Shown piece by piece: positions 54,504-63,981 of a DNA stretch of 64,000 nt. The notes beneath the pieces are model-generated. The model searched no databases. It had not been told where the DNA came from and saw nothing but the letters and a program-made list of their open reading frames with translations. The first letter of the stretch is position 1. Each line of letters begins with the position of its first letter. The stretch covers positions 70,741 to 134,740 of the forward strand of contig CAVOZW010000005.1 in NCBI GenBank assembly GCA_963701385.1. Direction: 5' to 3'. Origin of the DNA: B30-G6 sp963701385. Lineage in GTDB: Bacteria; Desulfobacterota; Desulfobacteria; Desulfobacterales; B30-G6. The translations under genes and the position numbers were made by a program.

Positions 54504-54564
54504 TTAGAATAGAGCCATCACTTGAAGTTGAATCGAAGAAAAACAATCGATACAGGAGGAGAAC

Positions 54565-55902
54565 ATGAACAAAGCATATGACGCCGTCATTATTGGAGCG
54601 GGAGTCATCGGGGCCCCCATCGCCTATGAATTATCCAAAAAAGGCTACCAAACATTGAGTGTGGACAAAAGGGCCGATGCCGGTGAAGGCTCGACTTCCG
54701 GATCGTGTGCTATTGTAAGGGCCCACTATTCCACGGAGGATGGTGTCGCCTTTGCCTACGAAGGATTCAAATACTGGTTGGACTGGGAAAATTATCTGGA
54801 TCATGCAAAAGACGAGAAAGGCCTTGCAAGGTACATGAACACTGGCTCCATTCTGATAAAGTCCCAAGGCCATAAATGGCAGGACGTCAAAAGACACTAT
54901 GATGCCGTTGGTGTAAAATACGAAGAATGGGACCGCGATCAGATTCTGGAACATGTACCCGTACTGGATCTGCATGAGTTCTGGCCGGTGCGACGTCCCG
55001 AGGATCCAACATTTTTTGACGAACCCGATAAAATGATCGAGGGTGCCCTTTTCTGTCCGGAAGGTGGCTATGTGAACGATCCTGCTCTGTCGGCCCATAA
55101 CATCATGCGTGCCGCCGAGGCCAAGGGTGCAACGTTTATGTTCAACGCCGAGGTCGCTGCTATTCGGAGTGCCGACAAAAAGGTACAGGGTATCACGCTG
55201 GCAGACGGCACCCAGATCGACGCACCGATCGTTGTGAACTGTGCCGGCCCCCATTCTTACAAAATCAACCAGATGGCCGAGGGTGTCTGGGAAGGCTGCA
55301 ATATCAAAACCAAAGCCCTGCGGCACGAAGTCATGTATTGCCCAGCCCCCGAAGCGTATGATTATTATCACGACGGCTACCACCAGAGTGACGGGGATAT
55401 CGGTTGTTATGTGCGACCGGAAACAGGCAATATGTTCCTCATCGGCTCGGAAGATCCGGATTGCGATCCCCAGGAATGGGTCGACCCGGACGAGTTCTAT
55501 GCCGGCAAGGGCGGCCATGGCCGCGACAACCAACTTACCGAAGCGCAATGGAAAGCCCAGTGTTATCGGCTGGGCCGACGTGTTCCCACCCTTCAGGTGC
55601 CAAACCAGCCCAAAGGTGTCGTGGACCTCTACGATTGCTCCGATGACTGGATCCCGGTCTACGACAAATCAGATTTAGGGGGATTTTACATGGCCGTCGG
55701 AACCAGCGGCAACCAATACAAAAACGCTCCGGTAGTGGGAGCCTTGATGGCGGAACTCATCGACGCCTGTGAAAAAGGCCTGGATCACGACACGGAACCG
55801 TTTAAATTTACCATGAAATATACCGGTCGAACTTTAGAGGTCGGTTTTTTTTCACGCAAACGAGACATCAATTATAATTCCAGTTTTTCCGTCAATGGAT
55901 AG
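54565..55902 (+). CDS. FAD-dependent amine oxidoreductase (DadA/SoxB-like)
   Basis: 445 residues, DAO fold: AVIIGAGVIGAPIAYELSKK at the N-terminus, SGSCAIVRAHYSTEDGV, GTSGNQYKNAPVVGALMAEL at the C-terminus. It is related to SoxB, dimethylglycine/sarcosine dehydrogenases and D-amino acid dehydrogenases. The covalent-flavin His of SoxB is not in the same place. It lies directly upstream of ETF beta/alpha, spaced by 4 bp, which makes an ETF-linked N-methyl-amine dehydrogenase the best guess. RBS AGGAGGAG. Confidence 0.8.
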   Translation: MNKAYDAVIIGAGVIGAPIAYELSKKGYQTLSVDKRADAGEGSTSGSCAIVRAHYSTEDGVAFAYEGFKYWLDWENYLDHAKDEKGLARYMNTGSILIKSQGHKWQDVKRHYDAVGVKYEEWDRDQILEHVPVLDLHEFWPVRRPEDPTFFDEPDKMIEGALFCPEGGYVNDPALSAHNIMRAAEAKGATFMFNAEVAAIRSADKKVQGITLADGTQIDAPIVVNCAGPHSYKINQMAEGVWEGCNIKTKALRHEVMYCPAPEAYDYYHDGYHQSDGDIGCYVRPETGNMFLIGSEDPDCDPQEWVDPDEFYAGKGGHGRDNQLTEAQWKAQCYRLGRRVPTLQVPNQPKGVVDLYDCSDDWIPVYDKSDLGGFYMAVGTSGNQYKNAPVVGALMAELIDACEKGLDHDTEPFKFTMKYTGRTLEVGFFSRKRDINYNSSFSVNG

Positions 55903-55906
55903 ATAA

Positions 55907-56674
55907 ATGAAGATCTACGTGTGTGTCAAACACGTTCCTGATTCGGCTGCCAACATCACCATTAAGGGAAAAAATGAGATCGAAGAACATATTACGTTTC
56001 TCATGAATCCCTATGACGAACACGCCGTAACGGAAGCGCACCGCCTAAAGAAAACCTTTCCCGAAACAGAGGTGATCGCGGTCTCTTTTGCCAAACCAGA
56101 GGGCCAAAACAGCCTGAGGTCGGCGATAGCCATGGGTGCCGACCGCGGTATCCTGGTTACCAATGGGCATCGACATGACCCGATCATGACCGCCCGGGTT
56201 CTGCAGGCCGCCATCGCACAGGACGGTCATCCCGACCTCATACTCACGGGAAGAGAATCCATCGACCATGAGGGAATGCAGACCATGTTTCGCCTGGCAC
56301 GTCTATTTGACATGCCGGCGGCCACCAATGTTGTCGATGTAAAGATCGAGGGCCATGAGGCGATCGTTAGCTGTGAGAAGGAGGCCGGTGCCCGGGAAAT
56401 ACTGAAACTCGGAATGCCTTGTGTGCTGGCTGCAGGCAAAGGTCTCAACACCCCCAGGTACCCGACCTTTCCAGACATCGTCAAATCACGCAAAAAAGAA
56501 ATAAAGATCATTGATTTCGGAACACTCGACCTAGCGGAACCAACCGGTCTTGTAGAGTTGGTGCATCTGGCACCGGCACTGGAAAAACGAAACCCGAAAG
56601 AGATATCCGGAACGGCGACATCCATAGCGGAACAGCTCGTCACTGTCTTGAAAAACGAAGCCCGGGTGATTTAA
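55907..56674 (+). CDS. etfB: Electron transfer flavoprotein beta subunit
   Basis: 255 residues. The ETF beta opening KIYVCVKHVPDS, MNPYDEHAVTEAHRLK, and the ADP/AMP-binding signature region ILTGRESIDHEGMQT. It is placed 4 bp after the amine oxidoreductase and 62 bp before ETF alpha. It receives electrons from flavoprotein dehydrogenases. Confidence 0.93.
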   Translation: MKIYVCVKHVPDSAANITIKGKNEIEEHITFLMNPYDEHAVTEAHRLKKTFPETEVIAVSFAKPEGQNSLRSAIAMGADRGILVTNGHRHDPIMTARVLQAAIAQDGHPDLILTGRESIDHEGMQTMFRLARLFDMPAATNVVDVKIEGHEAIVSCEKEAGAREILKLGMPCVLAAGKGLNTPRYPTFPDIVKSRKKEIKIIDFGTLDLAEPTGLVELVHLAPALEKRNPKEISGTATSIAEQLVTVLKNEARVI

Positions 56675-56736
56675 CTGAATATCTTCCATCTCCTGGGGTC
56701 GAAAATATAAGGAAATCCTTTCCATCACATAAACAA

Positions 56737-57684
56737 ATGAAAAAAATCTGTCTCCTCATTGAGCTTAAAGATGGTTCGTTGAAACCGGCGAATCTTGGTA
56801 TGATCACCGCCGCCGCAGGAGAGGATCGTCAGGTTTCTGCCATTCTCATGGAGCAATCGTCCGCGGATATCCAGCGGCAATTGGCCCAATATGGCGTCGA
56901 CCAAATCGTCAACGTTGCCTCGAACCGGCCGGAATGGCATCCCGACCACTGGGCTCAGGCAGTGGTTACCATCATGCACGCCCTTGGAACTCAAACGCTG
57001 ATGGGATTAACCTCGGCCAGGGGCAGAGATCTTCTGCCACGAATCGCTGCGATATGCGACGCGCCGCTTGTCATGGACTGCGTTCAGGTGGATATTGAAC
57101 GGCAGGTGGCTAAAACCTCCCAATATTCCGGAAAAACCATGGCCACGTTCCGCTTGACCGGAGAAACGATTGTCTATGGTATGCGGCCCAATGCGGTCAC
57201 AGCGGCTGTTCGGCCAGTCACACCAAAAATCATAGAGCAGGTGGTGAACCTTTCGGAAAAATCGGAACTGCTAGTGATGGAATACATTCCAGAAGAAGCA
57301 GGAACGCAGAATCTGTCGGAAGCCGATGTCATCATTTCCGGCGGGCGCGGTCTCAAGAATGGAGAGAACTTCAATCTTCTTTTCGATTGTGCCAAAGCAA
57401 TCGGAAACGCTGCCGTGGGAGCATCCCGGGTGGCTGTCGACGAGGGCTGGGTGCCCTATGCCATGCAGGTAGGCCAGACCGGCACCAAGGTCAATCCCAA
57501 GGTCTATATCGCCTGCGGTATCTCAGGATCTGTCCAACACCTGGCCGGAATGAAAACGGCCGGCTTGATTATCGCTATCAATACCGATGCTACTGCTGCC
57601 ATTATTGATCACAGCGACTATTATGTCATAGGAGATCTGTTTACCATTCTGCCAGCTTTAACCCGGCAGCTCAATCAGCTATAA
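56737..57684 (+). CDS. etfA: Electron transfer flavoprotein alpha subunit
   Basis: 315 residues. C-terminal FAD-binding domain is textbook: GGRGLKNGENFNLLFDCAKA, AVGASRVAVDEGW, QVGQTGTKVNPKVYIACGIS, and the closing VIGDLFTILPAL. With ETF beta it forms the electron acceptor. Its stop overlaps the convergent carbamate kinase gene by 6 bp. Confidence 0.95.
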   Translation: MKKICLLIELKDGSLKPANLGMITAAAGEDRQVSAILMEQSSADIQRQLAQYGVDQIVNVASNRPEWHPDHWAQAVVTIMHALGTQTLMGLTSARGRDLLPRIAAICDAPLVMDCVQVDIERQVAKTSQYSGKTMATFRLTGETIVYGMRPNAVTAAVRPVTPKIIEQVVNLSEKSELLVMEYIPEEAGTQNLSEADVIISGGRGLKNGENFNLLFDCAKAIGNAAVGASRVAVDEGWVPYAMQVGQTGTKVNPKVYIACGISGSVQHLAGMKTAGLIIAINTDATAAIIDHSDYYVIGDLFTILPALTRQLNQL

Positions 57685-58624
57685 AATAATCTGGGTGCCA
57701 GCGATTCCGCCGATACCGGTCCGAATCGCATCCAGGCCTGTAATCACCGCCCGACTGCCGCCACTTTCTAAAAAACGGACGGCCGCTTCGATCTTGGGCC
57801 CCATGGAACCCTTGCCTGCATTGTCATGCTTCAGGAAATCCCTGGCATCTTTCACCGTCATACGCCGAACCAATTTCTCCTGCGGGGTACCAAAATCGGC
57901 CAAAACACCTGCCACGTCCGTGGCGATCACCAGCAACCCCGCCCCAACTTCCCTGGCCAAAAGAGCGCTGGCAAGGTCCTTGTCGATAACGGCATCCACG
58001 CCGCTGAAGGCGCGCCCTTTTCGAACGACCGGAATGCCGCCGCCGCCGCAGCAAATAACGATAAAACCAGCTTTTATGAGGCGTTGAATTTCTCTTTTTT
58101 CAATAATGGTGACGGGATTCGGGGATGCAACCACACGACGAATTCCCTTGGGCGTCTGCATGGTCGGGTAGGCCAGTTTTTCGGCTTCGGCGGCTGTGAA
58201 GGTTGGCCCGATCGGTTTTGTTGGGTTGAGAAACGCCGGGTCCTTTTTGTCTACGACGACATAGGTGATCAGTGAAACAAGGGGATGAAAGTCCGCGCCT
58301 TGTTCCATAAGTGCTTCGTCTAGATACGGATTCGATCATGTACCCGATCTGTCCCTGGGTCTGGGCTACAAGAATCTCCAGAGGTAGTTTGGGAACGGCA
58401 TCGCAAGACTCCTGCTGCAGCAACAGATTCCCGACCTGTGGTCCGTTCCCGTGGGTAATGATGATATTGTATTGACGGATAAGCGATGCGATTTGGTGAA
58501 TGGGGGTCCGGAGATTCTTGAACTGCTCGGAGATCGTGCCCTGCTGTCCTTTCCGGATAAGGGCATTACCGCCTAGCGCAATCAGCAGGGTGGGTTTCGA
58601 AAGGCTGACACCATCCTGGTTCAT
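57679..58624 (-). pseudogene. arcC: Carbamate kinase, split by a frameshift
   Basis: The frame from 58624 gives an N-terminus of carbamate kinase (LIALGGNALIRKGQQGT, THGNGPQVGNLL, VAQTQGQIGYMIES) and then reads off-frame after the TAC-ATG-ATC-GAA stretch near 58338. The rest of the protein continues in another frame down to 57679 (SLITYVVVDKKDPAF, VICCGGGGIPVV, GKGSMGPKIEAAVRFL). Together the halves give a full-length kinase (about 310 residues) that makes ATP from carbamoyl phosphate. The break is a single net base change; a sequencing error is possible. Confidence 0.85.
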
Positions 58625-58676
58625 CGTACCCCTCCGCAAAGGATTAAAGTATTATCCTGGACGTTACCGATTGAAA

Positions 58677-59993
58677 TTATAGGCTGAGTTTCTCCATAAC
58701 GAGTTCACCCAGGGTAGGTTCGCCGTGGTCTCGGTAGTTATAATGTACCCGCAGAATCGGTTTATCGATTCTCACCAGTCGGGTCAGGTCTATCGGGGTA
58801 GCGGACACAACCACATCGCATTCACAGGCATTAATGGTTGCTTCCAGATCCTTGACCTGTTGCTCACCATACCCCATGGCCGGGAGCACGCTACCGATGT
58901 CCGGATATGACTCAAACGTCTTCCGGAGGGCTCCCACCAGGTACGGTCGCGGATCCACCATTTCAGCCGCCCCATAGTGTTGAGCCGCGATGACGCCGGC
59001 ACCGAATTTCATATTTCCATGGGTAAGGGTCGGGCCGTCCTCTACAACCAGGACGCGTTTGCCCTGCATGCTTTCTCCATTCTCAGCGCTGACGACTGAG
59101 TCAGCCAGAAGAATTCGGGCCTTGGGGTTGTGTCGGGCAATCGTTTGCTTCAGTGTTTGCACATCCTTGGGATCCGCGCTGTCCACTTTGTTGATAACGG
59201 CGATATCGGCCAACAACATATTGGTTTCACCGGGGTGAAAGGTTGTTTCATGACCAACGCGGTGCGGGTCGAAAACCACTATGTGCACATCCGGCTTGTA
59301 AAAGGGTGTATCATTGTTGCCGCCGTCCCAGACGATGATTTCCGCCTCTTCTTCGGCCCTGCGAAGTATTTTTTCATAGTCGATACCCGCATATATAACG
59401 GCACCCATATCAACCACCGGTTCATATTCTTCCCGTTCCTCAATGGTGCAAGCGTGTTTGTCAAAATCGTCATAAGTAGCAAATCGCTGAACAATCTGTT
59501 TTGTCAAATCACCGTAAGGCATGGGGTGGCGAACGGAAACCACTTTTTTACCGGCATCCTTGAGAACCTTTACGATTTGTCGACTGGTCTGGGATTTTCC
59601 GCAGCCGGTCCTGACGGCACAAACCGAAACGACCTTTTTTGTGGACTCGAGCATGGTGTAGGATGCACCGATAAAGATAAAATCTGCACCTGCGGCAATA
59701 GCCTGAGAGGCCTTGTGCATCACCTCTGTATGGGGTACGTCGCTGTATGAAAACGCCACGAGATCGACCTTGTCCGCTTTGATCATGTCCATCAGGTTCT
59801 TATCACCTTTAATGGGAATTCCTTGCGGATACATGTCCCCGGCAAGTTCCGGCGGATACTGGCGTCCATCGATATCGGGAATCTGGGTAGCGGTAAAACA
59901 GATGACATGGTACCTTGGGTTGTCTCTGAAATAGACGTTAAAGTTATGAAAATCCCGACCGGCAGCTCCCATGATAATGACTTTTTCCACCAT
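58677..59993 (-). CDS. Cyclic 2,3-diphosphoglycerate synthetase-like P-loop protein
   Basis: 438 residues. P-loop near residue 125 (CAVRTGCGKSQTSR), VWDGGNNDTPFYKPD and NKVDSADPKDVQTL (GTPase-like NKxD), of the family annotated as cyclic 2,3-diphosphoglycerate synthetase. In bacteria the true reaction is not settled. It sits between rocD and arcC in a tight minus-strand unit, which hints at a role in carbamoyl-phosphate or ornithine metabolism. ATG 59993 follows GGAGG; a GTG start at 60008 is possible. Confidence 0.7.
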   Translation of the reverse strand: MVEKVIIMGAAGRDFHNFNVYFRDNPRYHVICFTATQIPDIDGRQYPPELAGDMYPQGIPIKGDKNLMDMIKADKVDLVAFSYSDVPHTEVMHKASQAIAAGADFIFIGASYTMLESTKKVVSVCAVRTGCGKSQTSRQIVKVLKDAGKKVVSVRHPMPYGDLTKQIVQRFATYDDFDKHACTIEEREEYEPVVDMGAVIYAGIDYEKILRRAEEEAEIIVWDGGNNDTPFYKPDVHIVVFDPHRVGHETTFHPGETNMLLADIAVINKVDSADPKDVQTLKQTIARHNPKARILLADSVVSAENGESMQGKRVLVVEDGPTLTHGNMKFGAGVIAAQHYGAAEMVDPRPYLVGALRKTFESYPDIGSVLPAMGYGEQQVKDLEATINACECDVVVSATPIDLTRLVRIDKPILRVHYNYRDHGEPTLGELVMEKLSL

Positions 59994-60131
59994 TTCTGTG
60001 TCCTCCACTAAATTCGCAGGAATAATATTTTAAAGGTGACCTTGTCGCTTTTCAATGAATCGCTCAGGCGTCCGTTGTTCGGGAAATGACAGTTCTATTC
60101 ATAGCGCTTATATTATGTTTTTGCTTAGGCT

Positions 60132-61343
60132 TCAATCCGATCGTTTCGGCTTATTTATTGCTTGGGTAATTTTTCCCAACGCCCATTCAACCTCCGATTG
60201 GGTGATAATCAGCGGCGGTGCGAAACGAATAGTATCCACATGGGTTTCTTTGCAGAGCAGCCCCTCTTCCTTGAGCCTTATACAGTATTGGCGGGCGCCA
60301 CCTGCTTCCGGATAAAACTCCATGGCAATCATCAGTCCTTTTCCACGAACATCTTTTATCAGTGGATTGGGAATCTGTTTCATCCCGTTTAAAAAGATGG
60401 CGCCCATTTTTTCTGCGTTTTCGATCATCCCTTCGTCAATGAGAACTTTAAGGGCTGTTCGCGCCACTGCACACGCCAGGGGGTTTCCGCCAAAGGTAGA
60501 ACCATGCTCGCCGGGCTGCAAAACATCCATAACCTCGGTGTTCGAAAGAACTGCCGATACGGGATAGAAACCACCGGACAATGCCTTGCCGATAAGGGTC
60601 AGATCCGCTTCAATCCCTTCATGTTCTTCGGCCAGAAGCTTTCCCGTACGACCGAGGCCTGTTTGAATCTCATCCAGGATAAGCATGACATTCTGACGGG
60701 TGCATATTTCTCTGACTTGTTTGAGATAGCCTGCCGGCGGAATAATTACCCCGGCTTCCCCCTGAATCGGTTCCACAAGAAAAGCAACGGTGTTCGACCC
60801 AATTGCGTTTTCAAATGCAGATGCATCACCATATGGGATAATCTTGAAACCAGGGGTAAACGGTCCGAATCCGCTGCGGGAATTGGGATCCGTGCTGAAG
60901 CTGACGATGGATATGGTTCTACCGTGAAAATTGTTTTCGCAAACGATGATCTCGGCCTTGTTTTCCGGAACACCTTTTACGGTGTAGCCCCATTTTCGTA
61001 CGGTTTTGATGGCCGTCTCAACAGCCTCGGCGCCGCTGTTCATTGGCAGGACCTTGTGGGAGTGGGTCAGTTCGCACAGTTCCTTGTAAAAGGGTCCAAG
61101 TTGATCGTTCCGGAATGCCCTAGACGTCAAGGTCAGTTTCTGTGACTGCTCGATAAGCGTCTGCACAATTCTCTTGTGGCAATGTCCCTGATTGACCGCA
61201 GAATAGGCAGACAGGCAATCCATGTAGCGATTTCCTTCCGTATCCCACACCCAAACCCCTTCCCCTTTGCTGAGAACCACATCCAAGGGCTTGTAGTTGT
61301 GCGCGCCATATTGCTCTTCCAATTGAATGAACGTTGATGCCAT
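60132..61343 (-). CDS. rocD: Ornithine--oxo-acid transaminase
   Basis: 403 residues, class III aminotransferase. Markers: VWDTEGNRYMDCLSAYSAVN, LPMNSGAEAVETAIKTVRKW, NFHGRTISIVSFSTDPNSR, the PLP-lysine LIGKALSGGFYPVSAVLS and GSTFGGNPLACAVA, characteristic of ornithine aminotransferase. It would convert ornithine to glutamate semialdehyde. The start ATG 61343 follows GGGAGG. It leads the operon with the P-loop protein and carbamate kinase. Confidence 0.9.
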   Translation of the reverse strand: MASTFIQLEEQYGAHNYKPLDVVLSKGEGVWVWDTEGNRYMDCLSAYSAVNQGHCHKRIVQTLIEQSQKLTLTSRAFRNDQLGPFYKELCELTHSHKVLPMNSGAEAVETAIKTVRKWGYTVKGVPENKAEIIVCENNFHGRTISIVSFSTDPNSRSGFGPFTPGFKIIPYGDASAFENAIGSNTVAFLVEPIQGEAGVIIPPAGYLKQVREICTRQNVMLILDEIQTGLGRTGKLLAEEHEGIEADLTLIGKALSGGFYPVSAVLSNTEVMDVLQPGEHGSTFGGNPLACAVARTALKVLIDEGMIENAEKMGAIFLNGMKQIPNPLIKDVRGKGLMIAMEFYPEAGGARQYCIRLKEEGLLCKETHVDTIRFAPPLIITQSEVEWALGKITQAINKPKRSD

Positions 61344-61381
61344 GCTAACCTCCCGGTCCACCCATAAGTAGCTCTATTGTT

Positions 61382-61398
61382 ATCATTTGTATAATGAT
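61382..61398. promoter_or_regulatory. Palindrome ATCATT-N5-AATGAT upstream of rocD
   Basis: Perfect 6+5+6 inverted repeat 39 bp upstream of the rocD start within AT-rich promoter-like DNA, in the divergent region with a FadR-type regulator. A candidate operator for that regulator. Confidence 0.4.
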
Positions 61399-61602
61399 TA
61401 TATAATTAAATGTTTTTATGTCAAGTCTTTTCACGTCTGCTCGTCGCAACGTAAAGGCGTTACGAATCGATATGCCCAATCATTATCGTTCTTTTCACCG
61501 GCAAGTGTGAAATCTTCGTGCTGAATTGACAGCCAAACCACAATTAAGATATAATGAATGAATTATTTAATGATTCAATCAGATCTTAAATGGGGCGACA
61601 AG

Positions 61603-62316
61603 ATGCATGCCAATATATACCACCGCAAACTGTATCAGTATATCGTTGACGAGATCGGTCAACGAATTATCAAGGGAAAGTACCGCACAGAAGATGTACT
61701 GCCCACTGAAGATCAGTTGAGCAACGAGTTGCATGTGAGTCGCGGCGTTCTGCGCGAAGCCATCAAAGTGTTGACCCAGAAAGGCTTGATCCAGACCCGT
61801 CCCCGGGTGGGCACCCAGGTTCTGCCGCGTGAAAACTGGAATCTGTTTGATCCGGATGTTCTGGTTTGGCGATTACAGATCGAAGATAAAACCACCTTTT
61901 TAAAAAATGTAACCGAAGTGCGTCGGTTGATCGAGTCAGAGGCAGCCCGCCAGGCTGCCCGCAGAGCCACCAATTCTGAAGTGTTAGACATAAAAGTCAC
62001 CCTTGCACAAATGCAGACCCTGTTAAGCGACGACGATCGATATGTGTATGATGACTATCTGGCCATGGATATCCTCTTTCATTCAAAGATCCTCAAGGCC
62101 AGTCACAATGATCTATTGTCCCAAATAGGCAGCACCGTGCGGAATGCGGTGCACAAGGCGAGAGAAAGCGACACAGCCGATATCGTAATCCAGAAAGAAT
62201 CCTTTCCGTTTCATGTCGCCATCATGGATGGTATTGGTGATAAAGATCCCGATGCCGCTTACAAAGCATCCCAAGAGATGTTCGATAACGTGTGGCATCA
62301 CCTTATCCAGAAATAA
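61603..62316 (+). CDS. FadR/GntR-family transcriptional regulator
   Basis: 237 residues. Winged-helix GntR domain at the N-terminus (VLPTEDQLSNELHVSRGVLREAIKV in two parts, RPRVGTQVLPR) and a helical FCD ligand domain with metal-ligand-like Asp/His residues (DILFHSKILKAS, FPFHVAIMDGI). Divergent from rocD, which it probably regulates. ATG 61603 follows GGGGCGA; starts at 61558 and 61570 are alternatives. Confidence 0.85.
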   Translation: MHANIYHRKLYQYIVDEIGQRIIKGKYRTEDVLPTEDQLSNELHVSRGVLREAIKVLTQKGLIQTRPRVGTQVLPRENWNLFDPDVLVWRLQIEDKTTFLKNVTEVRRLIESEAARQAARRATNSEVLDIKVTLAQMQTLLSDDDRYVYDDYLAMDILFHSKILKASHNDLLSQIGSTVRNAVHKARESDTADIVIQKESFPFHVAIMDGIGDKDPDAAYKASQEMFDNVWHHLIQK

Positions 62317-62373
62317 AATTGATTCTATGATGTGTTGAAAAGTGACAGTATTTTAAATATTATAGATTGATTA

Positions 62374-63312
62374 GAAGCTATTTCAAAAGCTATTCGATTA
62401 TGGATTATTTTATCAAAACAACTATATGCAGTATAAACAATATGTTGTTGATATAGTCTTTTGCTGTGTTTTTGTGTATTAAGCTATTGGAGGTGACCCA
62501 ATGGTCGAATACACTCGATTCATAGATGATGATCAATGGAAACTGTTCGAATCGCTGCTTCCGGGGCCCAAAGCAAATCCAAAAGGAGGACGGCCTCCCA
62601 TAGACAACCGGGAAGTCTTGGAAGGCATATTATGGGTTCTGCGCACCGGTGCCAGGTGGCAAGATCTACCGGATCGATATCCTAGCCCGGCCACATGCTG
62701 GAGGCGACTACGCCTTTGTGAAGACCAGGGCGTGTGGCTCGATGTATGGCGTAAATTTCTGTCCATACTTGATGCAGATGGGTGACTGGACTGGGAAGAA
62801 GTCTTATTGATGGCCGCTTCGCACCGGCAAAAAAAGGGGCGAATGCGTCGGAAAAACCAAAAAAGGTAAAAGCACGAAGTGGATGGTGGTGGTCGACGGC
62901 CAAGGTATTTCTCTGAGAAACATTCTTGCCTCGGCATCCCCGGCGGAAGTAAAGCTTGCTGAACGAACCCTTGATTCGGTTAAGGTTCCACGTGCTGGTC
63001 GAGGCCGACCCAAAAAGCGCCCCAAAAGGCTTATAACCGATAAAGGATATTACAGCGATCCGCTTCGAAAGCGTCTTTTCCTTTGAAAATTGATATGATT
63101 GTGCCACATAGACGCAACCGAGTTAAGAATAAGATACAAGATGGCAGAAAATTGAGAAGATACAGAAAACGCTGGAAGATGGAGCGTACGTTTGCATGGC
63201 TTGATAATTTTAGGCGCTTGGTAGTTCGCTATGAGCGCCATATTAAAATGTATCAAGCTTTCTTTCACCTTGCCTGCCTTATGATTGTGTTAAATAGGTT
63301 TTGAAATGGCTT
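62374..63312 (+). mobile_element. Decayed IS5-family insertion sequence
   Basis: Ends AAGCTATTTCAAAA at about 62375-62388 and TTTTGAAATGGCTT at 63299-63312 are imperfect terminal inverted repeats (13 of 14 positions). They enclose the frameshifted transposase. The left end directly abuts a TTA trinucleotide, compatible with the short TNA target of the IS427/IS5 groups. Confidence 0.7.
62501..63304 (+). pseudogene. IS5-family transposase, frameshifted
   Basis: An intact N-terminus (WKLFESLLPGPKANPKGGRP, GILWVLRTGARWQDLPDRYP) stops at TGA 62783. The remaining catalytic core is recovered by shifting frames at least twice: KSTKWMVVVDG, KRPKRLITDKGYYSDPLRKR (second catalytic Asp), then WKMERTFAWLDNFRRLVVRY (catalytic Glu) near 63190. 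The copy cannot make active transposase without frameshifting. Confidence 0.85.
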
Positions 63313-63349
63313 ATAGTCATTAGGTTTATATTATATCGTAAAAAACTTA

Positions 63350-63981
63350 GCAGGATCGCCAGATTGCCTTCAGCCTATTAAGATGCTGGAAGGTTGTTGG
63401 GCTGCCAGAATATTTACAGATTGATAATGAGTTCAGTTTTCGGGGTAGTAACCGGTATCCCCGATCACCCGCCTTGGCAATAAGACGTTGGCTTTACTTT
63501 GGTGCTCAACCGGTCTTTTCCCGATTGGCGAACCCTCGAGAAACGGTGCTATTGAAAAATTCAATGATACCTACAATAAAAAGTTTTTCCGTCAACAATG
63601 GTTTCCAAGTTATTCAGCGCTAAAGCGGCAGAGTAAAAACTTTCAATGCTTTCACAATAAACATAATCGAGACAGCTAATTGAAAGGTAAAACACCGATA
63701 GAAACTATACAAAGAAATGGGTTTGAGTCTGTTAAAATAGGAGCAAATACGAAAGTACCCGTCCTTGATACCATTCATAGTGGTAATATTGTTCTCATTC
63801 GATTTATCCGAAATAATCGTATACTCGACATATTGGAGAATAATTTAAAGTTTCAAAGAGCCTTGTATATTCTTACGTCAAAGCAGTGATCGTGACAGAA
63901 ATACACAGACTACAGTTATACCTTGGCGAAGAACTTGTTGATTCATTTGATTATCAACTGAACACCGAAAAATATGTTTAA
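63350..63981 (+). pseudogene. Integrase-core (rve) transposase remnant
   Basis: Pieces in three frames align to one protein: CWKVVGLPEYLQIDNEFSFR (catalytic Asp), FGAQPVF, then PIGEPSRNGAIEKFNDTYNK (catalytic Glu), then after a stop at 63677 KGKTPIETIQRNGFES, and after another shift SYVKAVIVTEIHRLQLYLGE to a stop at 63981. The order is that of rve-type transposases with a C-terminal beta domain. The N-terminal half is missing. Confidence 0.75.

Noticed and set aside
54631..55548. 305-codon minus-strand open frame opposite the amine oxidoreductase
   Set aside because: Shadow of a conserved FAD protein; no start signal and no recognisable domain.
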